From: Candidatus Moraniibacteriota bacterium
GTDB taxonomy: Bacteria > Patescibacteriota > Minisyncoccia > Moranbacterales > UBA1568
DNA: 44,802 bases
NCBI GenBank assembly: GCA_903854995.1
Contig: CAINXS010000087.1
Coordinates: forward strand, 1-44,802
Direction: 5' to 3'
The position numbers were made by a program, and so were the translations under genes. Of this stretch, positions 1-5,146 are shown piece after piece (within the stretch, counting starts at the first letter, position 1; the number at the start of each line of letters is the position of its first letter). The notes below the pieces were generated by a model. It saw nothing but the letters and a program-made list of their open reading frames with translations. It searched no databases and was not told the DNA's origin.

Positions 1-504
1 CTCGAACGGGGAGAATTCCTCGTCCCTTTGCCTGATGACCTTGTAAAACACAAGGCTCTGCGCCACAAACAAGGCACCAAACATTGACATAGCAACCGAA
101 AGAGCGCCATATCTTATAAAAACCTCATTCTCATAGAACAGAAGCGTCACAGGAAACGCCAACGCAATAATTGCGCTTACGCACAAAACAGTGAGAGTCC
201 ATACTTCAAACACCCACCGAGAATACGTAACCGAGACAAAACGACTCAGCAGCAAAAAGACTGCGAGCGTACCGCCATTCGCCATAAGCGAGGCGAATAG
301 AATCGGATAAAATACAGACAGATCCATGATCGTCGTTTTTGAGATGTCTAACATCTCTTTTTGCATTTCCAATGACGGAAATGTCTGATGAATGAGGCCT
401 ATATTTAACATGGTCATTCCGACCACGTAAATAAACGTACCGAACATAAATGCCTTGAAAAGGTATTTATTGGCGATTACCTGAGATTGAAATTTCTTCA
501 TCAT
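1..504 (-). CDS. Multi-pass membrane protein, function unknown (C-terminus beyond window)
   Basis: An open frame of 168 codons runs from an ATG at 504 to the window edge without a stop, so the C-terminus is missing. A strong ribosome site (GGAGGA, 6 bases upstream) and a promoter at 547-575 fix the start. The protein begins MMKKFQSQ and shows about four hydrophobic segments, at roughly residues 17-36, 66-88, 104-125 and 131-150. Charged ends suggest an inner-membrane protein. I recognise no family motif; it could be a sensor or an unknown integral membrane protein. Codon use is more AT-rich than in the rest of the window, which may hint at separate origin. Confidence 0.75.
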   Translation of the reverse strand, partial: MMKKFQSQVIANKYLFKAFMFGTFIYVVGMTMLNIGLIHQTFPSLEMQKEMLDISKTTIMDLSVFYPILFASLMANGGTLAVFLLLSRFVSVTYSRWVFEVWTLTVLCVSAIIALAFPVTLLFYENEVFIRYGALSVAMSMFGALFVAQSLVFYKVIRQRDEEFSPFE

Positions 505-546
505 CACGATTCCTCCTTGCTTTTATTGGGTTGTAAAAGAAAATTA

Positions 547-575
547 AATTTATCATGAAATAATAAAAAAGTCAA
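547..575 (-). promoter_or_regulatory. Promoter of the membrane protein gene
   Basis: On the minus strand a -35 TTGACT (570-575) and a -10 TAAATT (547-552) are separated by exactly 17 bases, in an AT-rich stretch about 45 bases upstream of the ATG at 504. Confidence 0.6.
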
Positions 576-620
576 GCGTTTCCGACTAGCTTCCTACCCT
601 GATGTACTGTGACGAACACA

Positions 621-838
621 CATGCCGACCTCCGCGTACGCGTCGAGGAAGCGTTCGGCTCGGCCGTCATCGAGATCCCGATCGGACTTCTTGTAATACG
701 AAAACGCCCGGCATATGCGGGGTGTTTTCTCGCTGTGAGGACAACGGGCCAATGTCGGGAACGAATCCGTCCCTTGCGACCTGGGTCGAGGAGCATCCGA
801 CGGAGGCGGGGGTCCTGGTCAGGTGGATTGGGAAAATC
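621..838. repeat. ~217-bp dispersed repeat, copy 1
   Basis: This stretch matches 1450-1669 along its whole length at roughly 80-90% identity by eye, with only two single-base indels, both in a central GC hairpin (about 709-738) that resembles a terminator. On the minus strand both copies keep an in-frame stretch starting YYKKSDRDLDDG and continuing AERFLDAYAEVGM. On the plus strand both keep MSGTN followed by EEHP. It could be a duplicated gene end with its terminator. The copies bracket the gene at 991-1281. Confidence 0.8.
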
Positions 839-921
839 GGACACCGGGAAGAACACCGCGACAGGAACGACTCATAAATTCCCGATTTCCCACCCAAGAA
901 GATCGACACCGTACCCGATAA

Positions 922-966
922 AAAACGAAAGGCCCGGAAAGAGTCTTTCGCTCTTCTCCGGGCATT
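922..966. terminator. Bidirectional terminator
   Basis: A GCCCGGAAAGAG / CTCTTCTCCGGGC stem (932-943 with 951-963) is followed by ATTTTTC on the plus side and CTTTCGTTTTTT on the minus side. It lies just beyond the stop of the 96-residue gene at 991 and probably ends that transcript. Confidence 0.8.
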
Positions 967-990
967 TTTCAAATTTAGAATCCTTTACCT

Positions 991-1281
991 TCAACAGGTT
1001 ATCACGCCTGCAGAAAAAAATACTGCCACTCCATCAACCTGCACGCTTATATGCTCACCTGATTGCGGAACCGAATACGCGCAAGCGGACTCAGCGGACT
1101 CGTTAGTGCGCTCATCGACCAGATGTAACTCAACAGTACCTCCCCGATCTGTGTACGAACTATTTTGCGACAGCCACCCCTGATAAAGGACCTCATCAAC
1201 GGAAAGGGAACAGCCCTTACGCATACGCGCCACAACAATGTACACGGACCCAGAGGATAGGTTCTTAACAAGAAAACCCAT
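991..1281 (-). CDS. Small protein of unknown function (96 aa)
   Basis: The ATG at 1281 is chosen because AAGGAGG lies 6 bases upstream; a longer frame to 1359 has no ribosome site and would overlap the promoter. The product starts MGFLVKNLSSGSVYIVVARM and contains alternating polar/hydrophobic stretches (VELHLV, ISVQVDGVAVFF) that suggest a compact beta-sandwich. There is no signal peptide and no membrane segment. It is monocistronic, with its own promoter (1330-1358) and terminator (922-966). It sits between the two copies of a ~217-bp repeat, which may mean the cassette moved as a unit. I do not recognise a family. Confidence 0.65.
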   Translation of the reverse strand: MGFLVKNLSSGSVYIVVARMRKGCSLSVDEVLYQGWLSQNSSYTDRGGTVELHLVDERTNESAESACAYSVPQSGEHISVQVDGVAVFFSAGVITC

Positions 1282-1329
1282 AACCGCCTCCTTTTTTAAG
1301 GTTTCTAGAATTGTAAATGACTTTTCATT

Positions 1330-1358
1330 ATCATAGCACGATTCTTCATTCATGTCCA
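1330..1358 (-). promoter_or_regulatory. Promoter of the 96-aa protein gene
   Basis: Minus-strand -35 TGGACA (1353-1358) and -10 TATGAT (1330-1335) are 17 bases apart, giving a 5' leader of about 45 bases before the ATG at 1281. Confidence 0.6.
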
Positions 1359-1449
1359 TAGCTGACGAACATCAGGGTGCTTGATTCGCTTTTCAAAGCC
1401 ATTTTCACCTCTCTCCCCTGTTTCTCCCGGATGCCGTGAAGAAGATGCG

Positions 1450-1669
1450 CATGCCGACCTCCGCGTACGCGTCGAGGAAGCGTTCCGCGTGACCGTCATC
1501 GAGATCCCGATCGGACTTCTTGTAATACGAAAACACCCCGGCATGTGCCGGGGTGTTTTCTCGCTGTGAGGACAACGGGACGATGTCGGGGACGAATCTT
1601 ACGCTGCCGGTATGGATCGAGGAGCATCCCGAGGAGGCAGAGGTCTTGGTCGGACGGATAGGGAAATTG
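1450..1669. repeat. ~217-bp dispersed repeat, copy 2
   Basis: Second copy of the element at 621-838. Its central hairpin (about 1528-1562, ACACCCCGGC pairing with GCCGGGGTGT, then TTTTC) is a better terminator than in copy 1. It ends about 30 bases before the promoter at 1702. Confidence 0.8.
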
Positions 1670-1701
1670 CGTTTCAGGAGAGGATCTCCCGATTCCGCCG
1701 T

Positions 1702-1730
1702 TTGACAGGTTCCCATGCCCTCGCTATAGT
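1702..1730 (+). promoter_or_regulatory. Near-consensus sigma-70 promoter
   Basis: -35 TTGACA (1702-1707), a 17-base spacer and -10 TATAGT (1725-1730). It is among the closest to consensus in the window and drives the GlcG-like gene at 1791. Confidence 0.85.
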
Positions 1731-1735
1731 GAATC

Positions 1736-1752
1736 GTTATCGTAGAGATAAC
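1736..1752. promoter_or_regulatory. Palindrome at the start site, candidate operator
   Basis: GTTATC and GATAAC arms with a 5-base centre begin 6 bases after the -10 box, covering the expected transcription start. It could be a repressor site or a 5' hairpin of the mRNA. Confidence 0.45.
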
Positions 1753-1790
1753 AAATGGTAACTTGTCAATCAAACCTCCCAGGAGAAACC

Positions 1791-2345
1791 ATGCCAGAAA
1801 ACATTGCGGTTGATTTAAAAAATCTCGGTGCTCACCGAGACCTCATCAAAGAAATAGCGGACCGGGCATACCAGTCGATTGTCAGCATTCCTGCCGGGAT
1901 AAGGAAGGACCCGAAAGAGCAGACTGGAATCTGGGTCATGCTCAAAGAACAAGGCACGAGCAACATCGTGAAATTCGCCATCGAATCCCCTTCCGAGGCA
2001 TCAAATGATTTTTGTTCCGAAAATGCCGCAAGGTCAGCGTACTTTTTCGATTTCTCCTCACTGAACAGCCGAGATCCTGAACGGTTCCAGTTCGGGGGTT
2101 GCATCACGATTCCCATAACACTGCCCGACGGTAGCACTCTACTGCTTCAATGTTCTACTTCGGGACTTCAGGAGCCCGAAGACACGGCAGTCGATGTGAT
2201 GATTCTCTCCGGGATTCTCCAGTGTAGTTGCCTGGATATCTGCCACGTTGTCGAGACATTCGACGGCGAACTTCCCGAAGAATTCAAAGAGTTTGACCAC
2301 TATCTCAATGACCTCCTGTTCCAAAGCCAGCAACAGATTTCCTGA
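1791..2345 (+). CDS. GlcG/HbpS-like (DUF336 fold) protein, divergent
   Basis: The ATG at 1791 has AGGAG 5 bases upstream; the frame is open from 1755 but has no ribosome site there. The 184-residue product has no signal peptide or membrane segment. Its layout resembles the GlcG/HbpS family: an N-terminal helix, a central strand pair (TGIWVMLKEQ), then GGCITIPITLPDGSTLLLQC, and a tail EPEDTAVDVMILSG that matches the position of the family's D-E-D-E motif. The family includes heme-binding and small-molecule-sensing proteins, so a cytoplasmic sensor or stress protein is possible, but this is inference from fold-like similarity. It is a single-gene unit with a strong promoter, a possible operator and its own terminator. 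Another GlcG-family gene lies at 44281. Confidence 0.5.
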   Translation: MPENIAVDLKNLGAHRDLIKEIADRAYQSIVSIPAGIRKDPKEQTGIWVMLKEQGTSNIVKFAIESPSEASNDFCSENAARSAYFFDFSSLNSRDPERFQFGGCITIPITLPDGSTLLLQCSTSGLQEPEDTAVDVMILSGILQCSCLDICHVVETFDGELPEEFKEFDHYLNDLLFQSQQQIS

Positions 2346-2366
2346 ATAAGACTGGAAAGCGACCCC

Positions 2367-2405
2367 GATTCCGCATGCGCCAAATAGGCCGTGCGGAATC
2401 TTTTT
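2367..2405 (+). terminator. Terminator of the GlcG-like gene
   Basis: GATTCCGCA (2367-2375) pairs with TGCGGAATC (2392-2400), followed by TTTTT. Confidence 0.85.
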
Positions 2406-2451
2406 ATCCGAGCAGAAAACCACGGACACGAGTCCGTAGGAAATCCGAAAA

Positions 2452-2488
2452 CTCGAAAAACACCCCGGCGGATGCCGAGGCGTTTTCT
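2452..2488 (-). terminator. Terminator downstream of tRNA-Glu
   Basis: On the minus strand AAAACGCCTCGGC pairs with GCCGGGGTGTTTTT directly beyond the tRNA-Glu 3' end. The hairpin resembles those inside the two 217-bp repeats. Confidence 0.75.
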
Positions 2489-2493
2489 TTCTG

Positions 2494-2566
2494 TGACCCT
2501 AAGGGGACTCGAACCCCTGTTCCCACCGTGAGAGGGTGGTGTCCTAAACCGCTAGACGATAGGGCC
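2494..2566 (-). tRNA. tRNA-Glu (CTC)
   Basis: A 73-base cloverleaf on the minus strand: acceptor GGCCCTA with TAGGGTC, anticodon stem CCACC/GGTGG around loop CTCTCAC (anticodon CTC), and a T-arm with GTTCGAGTC. CCA is not encoded. The region just upstream (2567-2612) carries a lone arm of the heptad-type repeat seen elsewhere. Confidence 0.93.
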
Positions 2567-2635
2567 AATGACGCTACGCTTCAATAACCAATCAACAGAT
2601 AACAGTATCCAAACGGTCTTTTTGTTTTTCCAGCA

Positions 2636-2801
2636 GGGGTTGGAGACCGTTGTACATGATTTCTCACGTCTCATGTCTGCACTCTCCACGCAGGGGCGGT
2701 AGGAATCGCCCAGCCCTTCGCGAAGGGCGGGGTTGGAGACCGTTGTACATGATTTCTCACGTCTCATGTCTGCACTCTCCACGCAGGGGCGGTAGGAATC
2801 G
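2636..2801. repeat. Two 73-bp direct repeats made of tRNA-Trp pieces, separated by a palindrome
   Basis: Bases 2636-2708 and 2729-2801 are direct repeats with a period of 93. Each carries, on the minus strand, the tRNA-Trp anticodon-arm piece GTACAACGGTCTCCAA, a spacer, and the T-loop-to-acceptor end GATTCCTACCGCCCCTGCG. Between them sits the perfect palindrome GCCCTTCGCGAAGGGC (2713-2728), replacing the tRNA's variable region and first half of the T-arm. The second copy runs into the intact tRNA-Trp. They look like relics of repeated insertion or slippage at this tRNA. Confidence 0.85.
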
Positions 2802-2854
2802 AACCTACACAAACGGTTTTGGAGACCGTTGTACTACCACTATACGACACCCCC
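2784..2854 (-). tRNA. tRNA-Trp (CCA)
   Basis: Minus-strand cloverleaf: anticodon stem ACGGT/ACCGT around CTCCAAA (anticodon CCA), D-arm GTAT/GTAC, T-arm GTAGG-TTCGATT-CCTAC, acceptor GGGGGTG with CGCCCCT and discriminator G. CCA is not encoded. The 5' side has five Gs, so G1 faces U72. The truncated upstream copy at 3151-3186 has AGGGGTG, which would give a perfect A1-U72 pair. The gene lies directly downstream of a GIY-YIG nuclease gene. Confidence 0.9.
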
Positions 2855-2861
2855 TCATCCT

Positions 2862-3110
2862 TCAACACTCACCCAACCGCTTCAATAGCCCCTTATACGC
2901 TGAACCGAAATCTTTCAGTTTCCTTTCCCGCTCTTGCGCTCTTTCTTTTGTACTATACGCCTCATAATAAATCAATATGAGAGGTCTTCTATGACGCGTG
3001 GCTTCAACCAAACCCTGATCATGCTCCGCTTTCCTTCTTTTCAGATCTCTGGAACTTCCGATATAATATCCGTCATCCCTTTCGCTTTTCAGGATATATA
3101 CGTAATGCAT
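2862..3110 (-). CDS. GIY-YIG family nuclease (82 aa), tRNA-Trp-associated
   Basis: The product is a minimal single-domain GIY-YIG nuclease. The ATG at 3110 (MHYVYILKS) is chosen because the longer frame (GTG at 3182) merely translates a tRNA fragment and a palindrome. Motifs: HYVYIL and YYIGSSRDLKRR (GIY-YIG core and following Arg), an H in AEHDQG, and a C-terminal ERERKLK with the expected catalytic Glu. Family members cut DNA and many are homing or repair enzymes. No ribosome site is visible. The stop lies 7 bases before tRNA-Trp. Upstream is a 36-base 5' copy of tRNA-Trp and a 22-base perfect palindrome, so the gene looks like the cargo of a tiny tRNA-targeting element. A second such gene is at 3712. 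Confidence 0.88.
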   Translation of the reverse strand: MHYVYILKSERDDGYYIGSSRDLKRRKAEHDQGLVEATRHRRPLILIYYEAYSTKERAQERERKLKDFGSAYKGLLKRLGEC

Positions 3111-3127
3111 ACCAGGGAAGGAATCGC

Positions 3128-3149
3128 CCCGCCTCTCGCGAGAGGCGGG
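3128..3149. repeat. Perfect 22-bp REP-like palindrome
   Basis: CCCGCCTCTCG and its exact complement. On the minus strand it follows a tRNA-Trp fragment that stops just after the anticodon, and is followed by GC then GATTCC, the second half of a tRNA T-loop, then the GIY-YIG start codon. Confidence 0.85.
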
Positions 3150-3150
3150 A

Positions 3151-3186
3151 TTGGAGACCATTGTACTACCACTATACGACACCCCT
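3151..3186 (-). pseudogene. Truncated 5' copy of tRNA-Trp
   Basis: Thirty-six bases from the acceptor (AGGGGTG) through the anticodon (CTCCAA) match the intact tRNA-Trp at 2784-2854. One base differs in the anticodon stem and the G-run is one shorter. The rest of the tRNA is replaced by a palindrome and a GIY-YIG gene. Confidence 0.85.
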
Positions 3187-3297
3187 GGAACCGATAAACG
3201 GTCAACAGGAAACAGATAACGGTCAACAGGATGAACCGATCGATTCGGGATCCCGAACCCAGTTATCCGTTATCTGATCACTGTTTCCTGACCCTTC
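3187..3297. repeat. Heptad-type inverted repeat array
   Basis: The left arm holds ACGGTCAACAGGA twice, with AAACAGATAACGG between. The right arm (CCGTTATCTG, CTGTTTCCTGACC) is the imperfect complement. On the minus strand the hairpin lies between rpmG and the truncated tRNA-Trp, with its 3' arm next to the tRNA. Confidence 0.6.
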
Positions 3298-3459
3298 CTA
3301 CTTGCTCTCGTTGTGCGGCGTGTGCTTCCGACAGAACTTGCAGAACTTGCTGAGGGAAAGCTTTTCCTTCACCTTCTTCTTGTTCCGCTTCGTGTACGTG
3401 GTGATGCGGCTGCACTCGGAACACTTCATCTTGGCCATGTTGTCCTTGATCTTCCCCAT
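3298..3459 (-). CDS. rpmG: 50S ribosomal protein L33
   Basis: A 53-residue basic protein with the L33 signature: two zinc-knuckle pairs, CSEC near residues 13-16 and CKFC near 40-43, then RKHTPHNESK at the C-terminus. The text around residues 8-20 (MAKMKCSECSRITTY) and KKKVKEKLSLSKFCKFCRKH follow the zinc-binding form of the family. The start is open to question: the ATG at 3459 gives MGKIKDN in front, while the ATG at 3438 gives MAKMKC and has AAGGA 4 bases upstream, fitting the family length (46 residues) better. L33 binds 23S rRNA near the E site. The gene is embedded in a tRNA cluster, transcribed leftward after tRNA-Thr. Confidence 0.92.
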   Translation of the reverse strand: MGKIKDNMAKMKCSECSRITTYTKRNKKKVKEKLSLSKFCKFCRKHTPHNESK

Positions 3460-3555
3460 AGTCCGTTCAAAAATATAACTGCTTCAGTGTACGGAAAAAT
3501 ACCGAATCCGTCAACCTGAACGGTCCGTGCGTCCCCGTGGGACACGTTTTCCTTG

Positions 3556-3628
3556 AGCCGTTGACCAGGATTGAACTGGTGACCTCGTCCTTACCAAGGA
3601 CGTGCTCTACCGACTGAGCTACAACGGC
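3556..3628 (-). tRNA. tRNA-Thr (GGT)
   Basis: Acceptor GCCGTTG/CAACGGC, anticodon stem CGTCC/GGACG around TTGGTAA (anticodon GGT), T-loop TTCAATC, discriminator T. CCA is not encoded. It starts 6 bases after the 3' end of tRNA-Tyr, so the two are probably processed from one transcript. Confidence 0.95.
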
Positions 3629-3634
3629 ATTTTG

Positions 3635-3717
3635 TGGGCAGGGAGGGATTCGAACCCCCGAAGGCCGAAGCCGGCAGATTTACAGTCTGCTCCATTTGAC
3701 CGCTCTGGCACCTACCC
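3635..3717 (-). tRNA. tRNA-Tyr (GTA)
   Basis: Class II tRNA of 83 bases: acceptor GGGTAGG/CCTGCCC, anticodon stem GCAGA/TCTGC around CTGTAAA (anticodon GTA), a long variable arm (CGGCTTCGGCCTTCG) and T-loop TTCGAAT, discriminator A. CCA is not encoded. Its first six bases also supply the last codon and the TAG stop of the GIY-YIG gene at 3712-3975. Confidence 0.95.
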
Positions 3718-3975
3718 ATTCTCTTCTTCCAAACTCTCCTTCAACCTTTTTTTCAGATCCTTTTTCCCATCGCTTGACTTCAGAAATTTCTCTCGCCGCT
3801 CAGCCTCTTCCTTTCGAGTATATGCCTCATAGCACAGCAGTTCAAGCGGACGTCTCGACCGAGTCGATTCAACTTTACCGGTCCGATGTTCAAGCATCCT
3901 TCTTTTCAAATCTCCGGTCATGCCGGTGTAGAACATCTGATCCTTTCCGCTTCTCAGGATATAGACGTAATACAT
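3712..3975 (-). CDS. GIY-YIG family nuclease (87 aa), tRNA-Tyr-associated
   Basis: A second minimal GIY-YIG nuclease, paralogous to the one at 2862. The ATG at 3975 (MYYVYILRS) is used; the frame stays open to 4122 but there reads through a palindrome and a tRNA-Tyr copy. Motifs: YYVYIL and FYTGMTGDLKRR, EHRTG, and REKFLK carrying the expected metal-binding Glu, then a lysine-rich tail. The reading frame ends GAAGAGAATGGGTAG, where GGGTAG is the 5' end of tRNA-Tyr, so the gene and the tRNA share six bases. A 60-base identical 5' copy of tRNA-Tyr lies upstream. The unit spans 385 bp from one tRNA start to the next. Confidence 0.88.
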   Translation of the reverse strand: MYYVYILRSGKDQMFYTGMTGDLKRRMLEHRTGKVESTRSRRPLELLCYEAYTRKEEAERREKFLKSSDGKKDLKKRLKESLEEENG

Positions 3976-3986
3976 ATTTATGAAAC

Positions 3987-4040
3987 GAGGGATTCGCCCC
4001 GCCTGCGCGGGGCGCCCGGCGCATGCCGGGCGAACCCTAA
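3987..4040. repeat. Double palindrome inserted in a tRNA-Tyr T-loop remnant
   Basis: GAGGGATTCG (3987-3996), identical to part of the intact tRNA-Tyr T-arm, is followed by two hairpins, CCCCGC-ctgc-GCGGGG (3997-4012) and CCCGGC-gcat-GCCGGG (4015-4030), and then CGAACCCT. The hairpins therefore interrupt a T-loop between TTCG and AATCC. Confidence 0.85.
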
Positions 4041-4042
4041 AT

Positions 4043-4102
4043 CCGAAGGCCGAAGCCGGCAGATTTACAGTCTGCTCCATTTGACCGCTCTGGCACCTAC
4101 CC
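4043..4102 (-). pseudogene. Truncated 5' copy of tRNA-Tyr
   Basis: Sixty bases from the acceptor to the end of the variable arm are identical to 3658-3717 of the intact gene. The T-arm is split by palindromes and the acceptor 3' strand is missing, so no tRNA can form. Confidence 0.92.
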
Positions 4103-4214
4103 GCTGAGAATGCGAGATGCAAATCTCAAAATGAAAAATCGGGCGCTTCGACCCGAAGATGCGCGGTCATTTCCCATTTTGATATCTTCATCTTCAGTTT
4201 TCAATATTCCCCTG
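4103..4214. repeat. Imperfect long hairpin between tRNA-Thr(TGT) and the tRNA-Tyr copy
   Basis: Left arm AGATGCAAATCTCAAAATGAAAAATC; right arm a degenerate complement (CATTTTGATATCTTCATC, then CAGTTTTCAATATT). An inner hairpin GCGC...GCGC forms the tip. On the minus strand the 3' arm lies next to the start of the truncated tRNA-Tyr, as in the other arrays. Confidence 0.5.
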
Positions 4215-4286
4215 AGCCACCTCTCGGATTTGAACCGAGGACCGACGGTTTACAAAACCGTTGCTCTACCACTGAGCTAAGGTGGC
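4215..4286 (-). tRNA. tRNA-Thr (TGT)
   Basis: Acceptor GCCACCT/AGGTGGC, anticodon stem ACGGT/ACCGT around TTTGTAA (anticodon TGT), T-arm CTCGG-TTCAAAT-CCGAG, discriminator T. CCA is not encoded. It is the most upstream tRNA of the leftward cluster and lies 23 bases beyond the stop of the TPR gene. Confidence 0.95.
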
Positions 4287-4309
4287 AGCCCCCTCCGGAC
4301 CAGTATAGC

Positions 4310-5086
4310 CTATCGCGACCGTTCCTCAAACACCTTCTCCAATCTCCTGATTTTGATCTTCACCGCCCGATTGGTCGGGTGAAGCTTGAGGGCCTGACGA
4401 TAACATTCTTTCGCATCCTGCAGGTTCCTGACGGCAAAATAACAGTCCCCCAACTCCTCGTATGCCGCGGCATCCCGCGGATTCTCGACAATTCTCGCGA
4501 TAAGCGTCTCTTCCCGGGGGCTCTCCGACCTTCGTCCGAACGCCGCTTCGGGATGAGTGACGTTTTCGCGGAGCATCGGACGGGATACGAACCCCTCCGT
4601 TCCCACGCCCGCCATCGCGCCCTCCGAGGACCGCCCGGGACGGACGGCGGACACGTCGGCATCCTCGCCGGAAAACAGTTTCTCTTCCAGGAATTCTTTC
4701 GAGGATGCCGCCTCCGCAGGCTTTCGCCGATCGAACAGCGACGGTTTCTCCGTCCGTTTTTCCTTTCCACGACCGATTCCCTCACTCAGATTTTTCCGCA
4801 TCGTATCAATCTCGGTACGCTGTCTTCGAAGCCGCTCCAACGAATGTTGGAAAAAATTGTGTATACGAAGGGTTCCGGTCTTGAACTTCGATGCCAGCGT
4901 TTCAAGCAGCTTCAGGAAAAAGGCACGACGCGAAAGCGAACGTGAGTGGGATTCCGCCTGCGTTGACCCCTTCATTGAAGACAGCTTCTCCGCGATATCG
5001 GCGTCGCCCATCCTGCGGGAAAGAAACCAGAGCAATGCTCCCAGTGAAAGGACGATGACGAACGGAGGGATGATGAGATACCACAT
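4310..5086 (-). CDS. Membrane-anchored TPR-repeat protein (258 aa)
   Basis: One N-terminal membrane helix (about residues 3-23, YLIIPPFVIVLSLGALLWFL) is followed by a charged, probably helical linker (residues 75-115, rich in R, E and K) and a low-complexity region. A C-terminal pair of TPR-like helices follows at about residues 195-250 (AAAYEELGDCYFAVRNLQDA, then ECYRQALKLHPTN). TPR units bind partner proteins, so this is likely a membrane scaffold with its repeats in the cytoplasm; the partner is unknown. It begins about 60 bases after the tsf stop and may be co-transcribed with rpsB-tsf. No clear ribosome site is seen. Confidence 0.75.
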   Translation of the reverse strand: MWYLIIPPFVIVLSLGALLWFLSRRMGDADIAEKLSSMKGSTQAESHSRSLSRRAFFLKLLETLASKFKTGTLRIHNFFQHSLERLRRQRTEIDTMRKNLSEGIGRGKEKRTEKPSLFDRRKPAEAASSKEFLEEKLFSGEDADVSAVRPGRSSEGAMAGVGTEGFVSRPMLRENVTHPEAAFGRRSESPREETLIARIVENPRDAAAYEELGDCYFAVRNLQDAKECYRQALKLHPTNRAVKIKIRRLEKVFEERSR

Positions 5087-5146
5087 GGCCGTGACGATTC
5101 GTATTGTTCCGGTGCGCTACCGAACGACGAGTATCGATCTTGGAAA

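Noticed and set aside
602-1106. Overlapping short open frames across the first 217-bp repeat as genes
   Set aside because: No ribosome sites, frames differ between the two repeat copies, and stops appear in one copy but not the other.
3111-3182. N-terminal extension of the first GIY-YIG protein from a GTG at 3182
   Set aside because: It is the translation of a tRNA-Trp fragment and a palindrome; the family fold begins at MHYVYIL.
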